From Posidonia oceanica (Eukaryota; Streptophyta; Magnoliopsida; Alismatales; Posidoniaceae): 64,000 nt of DNA. Shown here one piece after another: positions 22,443 to 34,579 of the stretch. Below the pieces are notes generated by a model. It made no database searches, was not told where the DNA came from, and saw only the letters and a list, made by a program, of their open reading frames with translations. Positions within the stretch are counted from its first letter, which is position 1, and the number at the start of each line of letters is the position of its first letter. Location: positions 44,030,001-44,094,000 of the forward strand of contig JAZBRS010000035.1 of assembly GCA_037176725.1 (NCBI GenBank). Direction: 5' to 3'. The position numbers and the translations under genes were made by a program.

Positions 22443-23129
22443 CTGTAGTAATCTCGGTGTTCAGATCGTCCATGCACACTACCAAAGCTCGCATGCACTG
22501 ATCAGAATCAGGTTCACTATTAGCGGTTGTGTCTGAGAAGGAAGACTTAACTCGAAAACACTTAAAAAAGGGAAAAAGGAAAGAAAAGAAGAAGATAAGA
22601 CAAATCAGAGTCGCCACTGTGTCTATTAAGTCGGGAGACAAGGAAAACCAGGGAAATGCGTGAACAAACATGCAAACCAAGCAAAAGATGCAATGCGATG
22701 CAATGTAAAAGAAATGAGATGCAAATGATGTGACTCATGCCTAGGATAAGGGCAATATGGTCATTGCAGGCCAAGAGAAAGGGCAAGGACTCCTGTTACA
22801 TGCGGGGAAGGTGTTAGGCACCCCCGACACGCCCGAGAATCGGTCTTTCCAGGCTTACGCTCGCATACGTAGGGAAATGCATACTTTGAATGCCTAAGTG
22901 CCATGAATGCCTAATTAGATGCTCATAGGTGTGCTTTAAGTGATGGAAATGCATGCAAGGAATTAAGCGTGCAATCTAAGTGCTCAGCAACGCTGTCTGT
23001 GTCCCGAACCGGGCAAACCCTAGTCTGTGAGAACTCCAGGCAGTAAGCATCATTGCCCTAAATGTAAATGCAAGTGATAAAACAAAACAATGGTAAAATC
23101 AGGCAATGCGGGCAACATGCAAAGGAAAA

Positions 23130-23310
23130 CAACATCAAACACGCAAAACGGTGCGAGAAACTAAAGTCGGCATGCAAAACGGTGCAAGAAACAAAGCAAG
23201 CACGCAAAACGGTGCAAGAAACAAAGCAGGCATGTAAAACGGTGCAAGAAACAAAGTGGGCACACAAAACGGTGCCAAAAAACAAAGCAGACTCGCAAAA
23301 CGGTGCCAAA
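23130..23310 (-). repeat. About 30-bp tandem repeat, 6 copies, in A 5' LTR
   Basis: Six units with the core CAAAACGGTGC. The 3' LTR of the same element has four, so the array differs within one element. Confidence 0.8.
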
Positions 23311-26260
23311 GCAAAGCGGAACAAAACATCGTAAAAGCCATGCATTACGGATGTAAAAACATACAAAGGGGAAGAATAAAACAAGTAAGGAGAGGCAAGC
23401 GGTGTAAGTGTGAAAATAGACACTGCTTAAGGACCACATAATGCTGGTGTGAAGACCTACAAAGGGGAAAGAAGGCAAGCGGAGGGATCACCACTACCCT
23501 GTGACTATTTCCCACTAAATCGTCCCACGATGTGTCTCGCACACTGCCAAAAGCTCGCGGTGCAATCGGATCATGGAAAAGGGGGAAGAAGGTCGCAATC
23601 GGTAGTGAATCCAAGGAAAACTCAATCCAAAAATACTACAAGTACGTGAAAAGAGGAAGTAGAGTAGATAGGCAAGAGGGGGAGTCCTAATCTACATGCA
23701 TGGAAAACGCAAGGCGAAAACAATGCATGCAATGCAAATGATGTGCAATAGAGTACTATACAGGAGTTCAGAAAGACTTACCTGGGAGATCTGAGGCCTG
23801 ATCAGAGGTGAACTTGGTCAGCATGGGAGTCTGCTCCACTAGGGTGGTCCAGGTAACTTGGTTGCGAAGATCCGGCGGTTCGATCGGAAGATATCCAGGC
23901 TTCAGGGCAGAAGGCCCAAGGGCCAGGGGAGAAGAAGAGATCTAAGTGTAAAAAGGTCCTATAGGTGTGCAAAACAAGTCCTCCCACATATATGGGAGCT
24001 AAAAGTGCTTAAAAGTGTGCAAAAAGGCTAAGTGCAGTGATGTATGGGTGCAATGCATGTAAAAATGTAAGAAAATGGACCTAAATGTAATGACTTTGAA
24101 AAGTTAGGGACCTATATACAATGATTGTAAAATGTTAGGGACATATATGCAATGATTTTAAAAAGTTAGGGACCTAAATGCAATGATTTTGAAAAGTTGG
24201 GGGCCTAATTGCAATGTTTTTGAAAAGTTAGGGACCAGGAAGCAAATAAATGCAAAACCAGGGACCTAAATGCAACATTTTTGAAAAGTTAGGGGTTTAA
24301 ATGCAAATTTTTTGAAAACCTAGGGGTTTGGATGCAAATAAAACAAGTTTCTGGGTTTTTTAATAATGCAATAAGGTTTAAACTAGGGATTAAATGAAAT
24401 CTGAATGAACTAAGGACCTAAATGCAAATACAAAGAAATGCAGGGTTTGAAATGCAATGCAATATGGAAAAATGCATTTTAAATGATGTTGTGAATGCAT
24501 GCAGAGGACTAAAATACAATTTAAAAACATGCAAGGGCTAAAATGCAATTTAATATGGTAAAGTATGCAATTAAATGATTTTTCTAACATGCAGAGGACT
24601 AAAATGCAATAATAAAATAAAACAGGATAAAAGTGCAATGCAATATGGTAAAATACGAAATAAAATGAATTTAACAACTGAAGAGAGGACTGATTTGCAA
24701 ATAAAATAAACAGAAGGATAAAAAAGCAATGTAATAAGGTAAAAGTAGGTAATTAAATGGCATTTAACAATTAGAGGACTTAGATGCAAAATAAATAAAC
24801 TACTGGACTAAAAACTAAGAGATGATAATGTATTTTGAACTACAGCAGGATCAACATGCAAATAAAATAAATGATTGGGCTAAAACTAAATAAAAACAAA
24901 AAGTTGTGAACTGTAGAGGACTAACATGTAATAAAAATTACTGGCAGGACTAAAACTAAATGAAAATAAAAAGCTTTGAACTACAGTAGGACTTACATGC
25001 AAATAAAGGAAACTACATATTTTTCATGCAATTTTATAAGGTTTTTATTCGAAATTAAATGAAACATAAACTGTGGCTGGACTGGAAAGTAAATAGCAAA
25101 AAATGCAATAACATGGTAAAATTACTAAGTTAAAGAAAAATAAATCGAAACGCAAACGTACGGCATTAAAAAACTAAAACTACTGTAGCTAAACTTGCAG
25201 AGCTTCTGGCCGGAGAAGACGACCCAATCTGGCAGAGCTGGAGAGCTGGCAAGCTGCGTCGGAGGTCCTCGGAGGCCGGAGGCTGGTCGGCGAGGCATGA
25301 CTGAGGCTGGAGCACGTCGGAGGAGGCCGCAGAGCTCTGCAGGAGGTGTCAGAGCCAGAACCGGAGTAGGAGGCATTCTCGGCAGAAACGGAGGGCAGAA
25401 AGGGACTCCTGGAACCTCCACGATGCTCGGAGGATGATCGGCGAGGGACGAGCGGGCCGAAGATGGGATTGCGTGCAGAAGGCTCGCCGGAGAAGAAAGG
25501 TCAGCGATGGCGGCGACTTCACGCGACAGAGGGCGAAACTTAAATCTAATGGGCTGGGAAGCAAGAGGGGAAGAAAACTAGACTGCGGGGGAAGAGAAGT
25601 ACCAGTTTCGGTGGCTGGTGCGCTCCCCCGACGTCGGTGGTTTGAGCAAATGGCGGCGGCGATGGTCCAGTTGCTGCAGACACTCCCGGCGGCACGCGAA
25701 GATCTGATTGGACTCCTGGCGATGCTCCGGAGCTCAGGGATAGCACGGGTGCAAGCTTGCACGCCGGAGGAAGAAAAAAGGGAAGTTGGGTACTGCTGGT
25801 TCTGCCGGAGGTGGGGGGAGTGATCTGTGGCTCCCCGAGCTGGGTGGAACCTTCTGGCAGGTTGCTGGAGGTTCGGTGGTGGTGAGTGGGGGTTTGAATT
25901 AGGCTGAGGAAGGTTGTGGTGGAAGGTTGCTGATTTGGTGGATATCGGGCAGAATTGGGTGTAGGTGTTTGCTGTGGATCGTGCGGGCTGTGGTAGGTCT
26001 GTGGGTGTGATATCAGGTGGTCTGGGAAGGTGGAGTTTAGGCGAGTTCTGGGGAGGAATTTGAGGGAGTTTGGAGGTCTGTGCTGCGGGGAATTTTGAAG
26101 GAAGGTGGTCTGGTTTCTGGTGAGTGGATGAATGGGTGTTTGGGGTGGAATTTGGGTTGATGTTGGACGATGAGGAATGGAGGCTGATGCTGGGTGATTA
26201 GGTGTGGATTGGGGAAGGATTTGCAGGAGTTTGGAGGTGGAGATGGGTCTGGTTTATGGG

Positions 26261-26265
26261 AGAAG
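26261..26265. other. Target-site duplication of element B, left copy
   Basis: AGAAG precedes the LTR start TGTAGCGATCCC and recurs directly after the right LTR (54597-54601). The uninterrupted left LTR of A has a single AGAAG at the same place (5685-5689). Five bases is the duplication length expected for Ty3/Gypsy. Confidence 0.95.
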
Positions 26266-29200
26266 TGTAGCGATCCCGATCGGAATCAGGCTCGCTATTT
26301 TCAGCGGCGATTGGATCCGAGGAAGAGGCTCAACTCGAAAACACTTGAAATCGAGGAGAAAAAGGAAAGATAAGACAAATCAGAGTCGCCACCATGTCAA
26401 ATAACGGGAGACAAGGAAAACCAGGGAAATGCGTGAATTAACGCGCAAAACTGAGCAAGGAATGCAAAGCAAGGCAATGCAAAGGAAAACAAATGCAAAC
26501 AAATGCAAATGAGATGACTCTAGCCTGGGATAAGGACAGTATGGTCATTGCGGGCCAGAAGACAGGGCAAGGACTCCTGTTACACGCGGGGAAGGTGTTA
26601 GGCACCCCCGACACGCCCGAGAATCGGTCTTTCTAGGCTTACGCTCGCATACGCAGGAAAATGCAGGATTGAATGCCTATGTGCCTATAAATGCCTAAAT
26701 GAATGCTCAAGGTGTGCTCTAAGTGGGAAGAAACAAAGCAGGGAAGTAAACGTGCTCTCTAAGTGCTCAGCTACGCTGTCCGTGTTCCGAACCAGGCGAA
26801 ACCTAGCTCGTGAGAACTCCAGACAGTAAGCATCACAGCCCTATATGCAAATGCAGGCGAAAAAGCAAAACGGCGAGAAAACCATGCAATGCAATCGACA
26901 TGCAAGGGAAAACGGCGTAAAACACGCAAAACAAGGCGAGAAACAAGAAAGGCACGCGGAACGGAGCAAAAGAACAAAACCGGCACGCAAAACAGGCGGG
27001 AAAGCAAGGCAGCACGCAAAACGAGACAAGGAAGCAAAGAGGCACGCAAAACGGTGCAAAAGCGAGAGCGGCACGTAAAACAAGCGAGAAAGCAAGGCAG
27101 CGTGCAAAACAGGGCAAGAAAACAGAAGGGCACGCAAAACGGTGCCAAAACGAGAGCGGGCACGCGAAACGGTGCCAAAACAGCGAAGCAAAAACCTCTG
27201 AAAAGCCATGCGAATGCAAGAATGCAGAAAAGATCAGAAGAGGCCAAAGGGGAGGCAAAACAACGTGTGTGTAAGAACAAACGTCGTTCAGGACCGCTCA
27301 GAGTAGGCGTGAAGACCTACAGAGGGGAAAATGAGCAAACGGAGGGATTACCACCTCTTAGCATCTATTTTCCACTAAACCGTTCCACGGTGTGTCTCGC
27401 ATGTTGCCCAAAGCTCGCGATGCGATCGGATCATGGAAAAGGGGGAAGAAAGTCACATTAAGTGGTAAATCCAAGGAAAACTCAACACAAAACACACAGG
27501 GATACGCGAAACGAGGATTTGGAGATAGAAGCAGAAAGGGGAGGCCCTATTCTACATGCTCAAAGAGACAGAAAGCGAAAACAAGGAAAACTGTGCAAAT
27601 GGTATGCAAATGAATGCAATACAGGGGTTCAGGAGGACATACCTGGAAATCCGGGAGCCTGATCTGAGATCTGTCTAGTCCATGCTGAAGAGCGCTTCGC
27701 TGCGGTCGCCTGGGCAGCTTACCTGAGAAGATCCAACGGCCGGATTGGAAGATATCGCAGCTTCAAGGCAGAAGGGCCAGAACAGGGGAGAAGAACAGAT
27801 CTAGGTGTTCAAGAGGTCCTAGGGATGTGCAAAAGGTTCTCCCAAGTGGAAGGGAGCTAAAAGTGCTTAGTGTGTGCAAGAAGATGCTAAAATGCAAGAC
27901 TAGATGAGTGCAGGATGCATGCAAGAACAAGAAAAAGCAGAGAGCAGAAACTGGGAAAAGCCAGGAGTTCAGAAAGCATTTTGAAAAAGAAAAGGGGCTA
28001 AAAATGCAAATTTTCCAGAAAACAGGGGCCCACAGGAAAGGATTTTGAAAACAGGAGAGGACAGGGCTTCATTTTTGCAAAAAAAACTAGGCTCAGAAAG
28101 TTGTTTTGAAAAGAGGATATGCTTTTAAAAGAGGTTTTGAAAGCAGAAAGGGATCAGAAAGCAATTTTAAGAAAACTAGGGTCTAAAATGCAAATTTTCC
28201 AGAAAACAGGGTTCTGGGGAGTCTGAGAATACTAGTGGAGGGTCTGCATGCAATTTGGTAAACATAGGAGCTAAGATGCAACCTAGGGGCAAAATGGTCT
28301 TTTCACATGATTTTTGAAAGATGCAAGGACCTATGTGTGATTTTGAAATCATGCAGGGGCTGAAAATGCAATTTAGTATGGAAAACATGCTCTGAAAAAT
28401 AAGGGACAGGACCACAGTGCAATTTTTAAAAAGAACAGGGTCAAAAATGCAATACAATAAGCTAAAAATGCATGCAAGAGTTACTGTCCATTTAAAATGG
28501 ACCTAAATGCAAATGTGCAAAAGCAGAAGGTAAAAAATGCAATGCAGTATGCAAAATAAGAAATAACAGCTAAGTTCCTACAGTGCATGGACTTACATGC
28601 AAAAACAGAAACATGCAGGGACCTAGAATGCAATGCAGTATGGTAAAATGCCAGCAAATAAATGAACTGATTCAAGACAGGACTTACATGCAAAAATCAA
28701 AAGCAGAGGGGCTAAAATGCAAAATATTATAACAGCACAGCACAGTAAATGGACCAACTTGCAAATACTGAAAACCATAAACAGATCATGCAATTTAATA
28801 TGATTTTGATTTAAAAACACAGCAGATTAAACGAAATAAGGACTGGAATGTAAAATGACAGAAACTTAAACCAAATATGCAATATTTACCTAAAAACTTT
28901 AGCTAGAACAAAATAAATGCACAGTAGAGGACCGGCGGCCACGGGCACTGTAGCAGCAAGCTGCCAGCGCCCATGGACGCCGCCACAGGGAGCTTGGAGA
29001 CGCGCAGACTGGTGGGGGAGCAGCTCCTGGTGCTGACGAAGGCAAGGCGACGATCGGCGAGGGACGACGATGCCTGGAACGCGCCGGAATGCTCGCCGGA
29101 GGTCAGCAGGACATCTGGAACTCGGTCCGGCCGCTTGACGCAGCGGAGCTGCGTTCTGAAGACCGGAGGAGTCTCCTGCTGTCTGTGCGGAGTTCCGGGG

Positions 29201-32200
29201 GTCACGGGGGTCGCGTTCCGCTGGCCGAATCGCCGCGAAGACCGGAGAACGTCGCCGGGGAAGACGACCGGACCGGCGAGCCGAAATGGAACAGGGGGGC
29301 GGAAAACCTATTCTAAAGGCTGGGGAAGCAAGAGAAGAAGAAGAGGAGGCTAGGGGAAGGAAGATTTACCGTTGTCCGCGTCTGAGATGTCCTCCCGACG
29401 TCGGTGGCTTCAGCAGTCGCCGGTGGAGGTCGTCCGGTCGCTGCGGGTGTCGTCCGCGGCTCGCGAGGGCTGGAGTCGCCTCAGAACGATCCTCCGGAGC
29501 TTCCCAGGTGGTCAGACGTGAGCTGCGAAGACTGGAGGGAGATCCGGTAGGTTGTGGGTTCAGGATGGCAGCCGGAGGCCGGGGGGTGTCCGCTGCTCCC
29601 CAGGCTGGATGGGACCCTCCGGGAGGTTGCTGGAGGTCCGGCGAAGGGTTCTGGGTGGTCGGATTGGCTTTTGGGAGACTGCGGAGGGAAATTGGAGAGA
29701 TGGTTGATTTCTGGACAGAAGGTGGTTCAAGTGTTTGTAGTGGAGTTCTGAGGCTGTGGTGGATGGTTTGGTTTGATGGTTGGTGTTTTGAGAAGGTGGA
29801 GGTCCAATGAGTCTCTGGATGAAGTTTGGGAGAAGGCGGTGAGCTAGAGTAGAGGGAATTGTGAGAGGATCAGATTGGGTTTACAGTTGGAGCTTCAGGT
29901 GGTCTTCAGGTGATTTGGGGTGGTTCCGGGCAGCGGAAAGGCAATGGGATGGTGGAGGATGAAGGTCTGGTGTTGGGTGAACTTTGGGGGAGTGATTGGG
30001 AGGGAAATCGGGGCTTGGAAGGGGGCTGGTTTGCTGGGAAAGAAAGCGGAAGTTTTGCTGAATTCAGAGGAAGAAATTGGAGGAGGTTCTGATGTGGAGA
30101 CTGGGCTCAGACGGGGGCTTCTCTCCGGGATGTCAAGGACTCCCTTCTGCTCTCTCTTCTCTCCGGAATTGGAAGGTGAAGAGGAGAAGGAGGAGGGTCG
30201 CACAGGATGGGGAAGGGGCCGGAATTCTCCTTGGATGTTGCTCTCTCACTCTCTGGTTCGCTCTTGCACAGGCTCTGGCTCTCTGGCTTACTCACACTGG
30301 CACTGGCAACTGAAGGTCTTTCTGGTGGGATTAACGGGAAGCTTATATGGGGAGAGACCGGCTGCTGGTGCGCTACTGAATTTCAAACTTCATCGGCGGC
30401 CACTACAGCTGATAGGAGACGGCGAGGCGACCGGCATTCAATGCCTCCCGGAAAAGGTGCTGAGAGATGAGAGAGCGGCGGGCTGCTGTCGCATGATCTG
30501 ATGGAGAGGGAGAGCTTGAAATTCAAATGAGGGAGGGAGTACTGCAGTAGCTCGAGCTCGCGGGAGGAATCCAGCTGACGCGCGAGGAAGAAGAAGGAGG
30601 GAGAAGGAGTGTGGGCCGGACCGTGCTGTGGGTTGAAAAAAGGAAAAAAAAAAAAAGAAAAAAGAAGAAACAGGCCGGATTGAGCCCAGTAAAGAAAAGA
30701 AAGAATGGAAAAGAAAAGTAAGAAAGAAAGAGAGGGTAGAATGGGGAAGTAAAATAGGTAAAAATAAACTAAAAATAAATAAAAATATTAGAAGAGCTTT
30801 GCTGTAGATTAGGATTTTAGTTAAGATTTTTAATGGTCATTTTGAGTTGATTAATGTGTTTTGGGGTTGATTAGGGTTTTAGGATTTTGGTTTTGTTTTT
30901 AATTGGTTTTCACTTGATTAAATGTTTGTTAAACCTTTTTAAAATTGTTTTAAAAATTGTATTTCCCTTGTTGGACACTTAGGATATTGATTAGGGTTTT
31001 TTAGGATTTAATTTCGTATTAATCAGGGTTGATTTTAGATTTTTAAGTTGTAGTCTTCTTAGGGTTTTTCCTTCTTAAGTCTTTTAAGTTATGTTTTGAT
31101 TTTTATTTGTTGATTTTTCTTGAAGTTTTTGGTTGGGTTTTTCTGGTTTGATAGGGTGTTTTTTAAGTCTTTCAGATGTGTTTTTCTTTTCTTTTTTAAT
31201 TAAGTTTTTAACTTGTTTTTCTTATGTTTATTAGGTTAAGTCTTTTGCCTTCTTTAATTACTTGTTTTAGTGTTTGATTTTTAATTCTTCTTTTTAGGGT
31301 TTGTTTTTTAATTCTTTTAGTGGGGTTTTTACTTTTGCTGGGTTTAGATCTCATTTTAGTTTTTTCCTAGATTTTTCAGTGTTTTCTTTTGATTTGTTTT
31401 GCATTTTTTAGTTTGCATGTTTGGTTTTCCTTTTAGCTTGCTTTAGTTAAGTTTAAGTTGTTAATTGCTTGTTTAACATTTTTAATTGTTTTTCTTAGGG
31501 TTCTGATTTGCTTCTTTTGTGTTTTGAGATTTTACAGATTTTTATGGGTTTTTGTGGATTTTTGCAAAAGGGAGAAAAGGAAAAGAGAAGGAGGAAAGAA
31601 ATGGAAAAAAGAGGGAGATAAGAGGAAAAGAGATAGGTTGGAGGAAAACGATTTTTCAAAGTTCAGAAAGAGTGTTAAAAATAAAGTAAAAATAGGGATA
31701 AGATAGAGGAAGGATAGAAGCACAGAGGGGGCCCACAGCCAGACCAGAAAAAGGATGAGAAGGGGATGAAAAGAGAGATGATAATCAGGAGAGAGAGAGG
31801 AGAGAGAAAATGATAATCCCGGAGAGAGAAAAGGATAATTTGGGTGAATGGGGGTCTTAAAGGTCTTGGAATGGGGTGAGAATTGGTGAGTGGGTAGTCT
31901 AGGGTTTGAAGTGTTTGGGTCTAAGGTTTTGGTTTGATTCTAAGAAGGTTTTGGAGGGGTTTCAAGGTGTAGAAAAAGGGTAGTTTCACCTAGGTTTTCT
32001 AGGGTTTTTGGGAATGGGTCAAGTTTGGAAATTTCTAAGTTTTTGGGTAGGTTTGTTGGGTGGATAGTGGTGGATTTTCCTATGGTTTTTGGTTAGGTTT
32101 TGAGGTTGGGAAGAGGGGTAAAGGCTTAGGTCAAAACAGGCTGATTTTGAAGGGTAGAGAGGAGGATTAGGGTTTGGGTTTGGTTGGGGTTTGATCCAGC

Positions 32201-32252
32201 AATCACCAGGAGGGCTCCAAGGGTCCGGGCCTGCCAAGATGGGGTGTCAACA
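26266..32252 (-). repeat. Element B 3' LTR (left), 5987 bp
   Basis: Begins TGTAGCGATCCC and ends GTGTCAACA. Contents from left: U5 block (about 26516-26654), 30-bp tandem repeats (26930-27185), ATGCAA-rich repeats (27900-28920), GC-rich island (28920-29660), purine-rich part, T-rich part (30760-31560), G/T-rich end. An LTR of 6 kb is at the upper limit known for plants. The open frames on both strands are not conserved as protein between A and B, and I call no gene. Confidence 0.96.
26930..27185 (-). repeat. About 30-bp tandem repeats in B 3' LTR
   Basis: About nine diverged copies of the GCACGCAAAACGG unit. The right LTR carries the same array at about 49274-49529, with several CACGC to CATGC changes typical of deamination of methylated CG. 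Confidence 0.8.
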
Positions 32253-32319
32253 GATGCCCCTCCCTGAGCGAGGGCAAGCGGAGCGCGGCCGCTGCTCAGG
32301 GTTGACAAGACACCCCATC
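32238..32319 (-). promoter_or_regulatory. Element B polypurine tract enclosed by two stems
   Basis: The purine run AGGGAGGGG in element sense precedes the LTR start. The outer stem is an 11-bp perfect inverted repeat between GATGGGGTGTC (32238-32248, inside the LTR) and GACACCCCATC (32309-32319, internal). The inner 8-bp stem is CCCTGAGC (32262-32269) with GCTCAGGG (32294-32301). The arrangement matches that in A and D. Confidence 0.8.
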
Positions 32320-32810
32320 TGACCGGCAGGAGCAGCGGGTTGCTATGGGCGTGAGCTACTTATTCGGCGGATGCACCGAAGATCGTAGCCCGTTGCCACA
32401 ATGCAAGATGCCAGTGCAGATGGGTGCTGTGCCGTGTGTATGCATGCTGATGCGAGTGCAATGCAAGAGTTAGTATAAAAGTTAGTGCAGCTATAAGAAA
32501 ATGCTGATGCTGTGCAAGTGATACTGATGATGCTAAAGTAGTATGCAGCGCTAGCTAAGAAAGTGCTGAGATGATGCAGGAAAAATGATAAAAAGGTGCG
32601 ATGTGGCGCGAATACCTGGCAGGGAGGCCAGACTTGCGCGACAAAGCAAAGAAAAGCAGGGCGCAGCTGGTCCCCGCCCGGGGAGCAAGCTAGCGGGAAA
32701 GAAGGGAAAGGGGCGCGAGGGGAGAGAGGCCAACTCTCCTATCGCAGAAAGGGGGTGCGTGACTTTGTCTTCCTGGGACAAGGCCGCGCCGAAAAGGAGA
32801 AAAAAAAAAT
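32320..32810 (-). other. Element B 3' UTR, unrepeated part
   Basis: Similar in patches to 7610-8058 of element A. It contains no conserved frame. The weak frames on both strands are regarded as chance. Confidence 0.5.
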
Positions 32811-33690
32811 GATAAGGTGACGGGCTTATCGTCCGGATAGTTTACGGTCCTATCAACCGGGATTGACAGTTTACGGTCCTGTCAACCGGAGGCAGTTGTG
32901 AGTGATAGTCACTGGATATCAGCCGTATAACATGGTTGTGGGATAGTTTACAGTCCTATCAACTGGCGGATAGTTTACAGACCTATCAACTGGCGGATAG
33001 TTTACAGACCTATCAACTGGAAACCACAAATCATGAGGGATAGTTACTGGATATCAGCCGTATAACGCAATGCCGGATAGTTTACAGTCTATCATCTGGA
33101 GCGACAGTTTACGGTCCTGTCAACCGGCGGATAGTTTACAGACCTATCAACTGGAGGATAGTTTACAGTCCTATCAACTGGAAACAGCATTGCGAGGGAC
33201 AGTTACTGGATGTCAGCCGTATAACATGATTGCGCGTGGTAGTTTACAGTCCTACCAACTGGCGGATAGTTTACAGACCTATCAACTGGAGCGACAGTTT
33301 ACGGTCCTGTCAACCGGCGGATAGTTTACAGACCTATCAACTGGAAACGCGCAATGATGAGGGATAGTTACTGGATATCAGCCGTATAATGCAATTGCCG
33401 GATAGTTTACAGTCTATCATCTGGAGCAACAGTTTACGGTCCTGTCAACCGGCGGATAGTTTACAGACCTATCAACTAGAGGATAGTTTACAGTCCTATC
33501 AACTGGAAACGGCAATTGCAAGGGACAGTTACTGGATGTCAGCCGTATAACACAACTGCGGGCCGACCATGGATCGACCAGAAGATAGTTTAGGAATATC
33601 AGCTTGAGATAGTTTCGGATATCAGCCTAGCACGAGTGATTGATAGATGATAGTTTAGGAATATCAGCCTGAGAGTGATTGATTGATTGA
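32811..33690 (-). repeat. Element B hairpin repeat array I
   Basis: Begins with GATAAG-GTGACGGG-CTTATC and continues with some two dozen units such as GATAG-TTTACAGAC-CTATC followed by AACTGG. Several units carry paired changes: GACAG/CTGTC at 32865-32883 and two more, GGTAG/CTACC at 33238-33256, and GACA/TGTC at 33198-33214 against the usual GATA/TATC. One unit near 33428 reads AACAG/CTGTC, which is an A-C mismatch in the plus strand but a G-U pair in the minus-strand transcript. Confidence 0.88.
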
Positions 33691-33753
33691 TAAGAGGGGG
33701 CAAGATCATGATGAGAATGATAAGATATCGGACTTATCGGCCGGCAAAGAGGG

Positions 33754-34061
33754 GATGAGGTAATGATGAGAAGTTGATCTAAAGAGGGGGATGAGATCAT
33801 GATGAGAAATTAAGCTAAAGAGGGGGATGAGATCATGATGAGAAATTAAGCTAAAGAGGGGGATGAGATCATGATGAGAAATTAAGCTAAAGAGGGAGAT
33901 GAGATCATGATGAGAAGTTAAGCTAAAGAGGGAGATGAGATCATGATGAGAAATTAAGCTAAAGAGGGGGATGAGATCATGATGAGAAATTAAGCTAAAG
34001 AGGGGGATGAGATCATGATGAGAAATTAAGCTAAAGAGGGGGATGAGATCATGATGAGAAT
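33754..34061 (-). repeat. 36-bp tandem repeat of element B 3' UTR
   Basis: Seven exact or near-exact 36-bp units from 33790 to 34041 (GATGAGATCATGATGAG with AAATTAAGCTAAAGAGGGG), plus a degenerate unit on each side. Unlike its neighbours it has no strong stem. It is absent from A and D, so it arose locally. Confidence 0.9.
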
Positions 34062-34391
34062 GATAAGATATCGGACTTATCGGCCGGCAAAGAAGGGGTA
34101 AGGGAATGATGAGAATGATAAGATATCGGACTTATCGGCCAGCAAAGAAGGGATAAGGGAATGATGAGAATGATAAGATATCGGACTTATCGGCCAGCAA
34201 AGAAGGGGTAAGGGAATGATGAGAATGATAAGATATCAGACTTATCGGCCGGCAAAGAAGGGATAAGGGAATGATGAGAATGATAAGATATCAGACTTAT
34301 CGGCCGGCAAAGAAGGGGTAAGGGAATGATGAGAATGATAAGATATCGGACTTATCGGCCGACAAAGAAGGGGTAAGGGAATGATGAGAAG
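34062..34391 (-). repeat. Element B hairpin repeat array II: 55-bp unit, 6 copies
   Basis: Units start at 34062, 34117, 34172, 34227, 34282 and 34337. Each carries the hairpin GATAAG-ATATCGGA-CTTATC also seen in the 39-bp array of element A, followed by GGCCGGCAAAGAAGGGG. A single further copy is at about 33719. The hairpin is shared between A and B, but the spacer and unit length are not. Confidence 0.9.
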
Positions 34392-34399
34392 AAACCATC

Positions 34400-34530
34400 C
34401 CCATGACGCCAGGATCGTCATAGGGGAAAGAGGGAAAGAATGATACCACGGGGCGATCAAAAGATGCCCCTGGTGTCGGGATGACACCAGGGGTTGGCCA
34501 GCGCGTCCATGGCATCGAAAGCAGAGAGTG
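34400..34530 (-). other. Conserved hairpin block of element B 3' UTR, copy 1
   Basis: A small stem GACG (34405)/CGTC (34416) replaces GATA/TATC of element A. The long hairpin has 11-bp perfect arms CCCCTGGTGTC (34467-34477) and GACACCAGGGG (34483-34493), where A and D have GTATC-type arms. Confidence 0.75.
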
Positions 34531-34579
34531 ATGACAAGAGTGTCGTGCTTGTCAGACGAGTAGTTTGGGGTACCAGCCA

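Larger units (their letters stand above)
22444..26265 (-). repeat. Element A 5' LTR, first part (before element B)
   Basis: Starts TGTAGTAATCTCGG at 22444 and matches 1990-5689 of the left LTR, with the U5 block at about 22732-22870, six 30-bp tandem units (23130-23310), ATGCAA repeats (about 24040-25130) and a GC-rich island (about 25195-25880). It breaks off at AGAAG (26261-26265), where element B is inserted, and resumes at 54602. Confidence 0.92.

Noticed and set aside
30341..30350. TATA-like word (CCATATAAGC on the minus strand) in B LTRs as promoter
   Set aside because: A single weak match, no counterpart at the same place in A; not enough to call a promoter.
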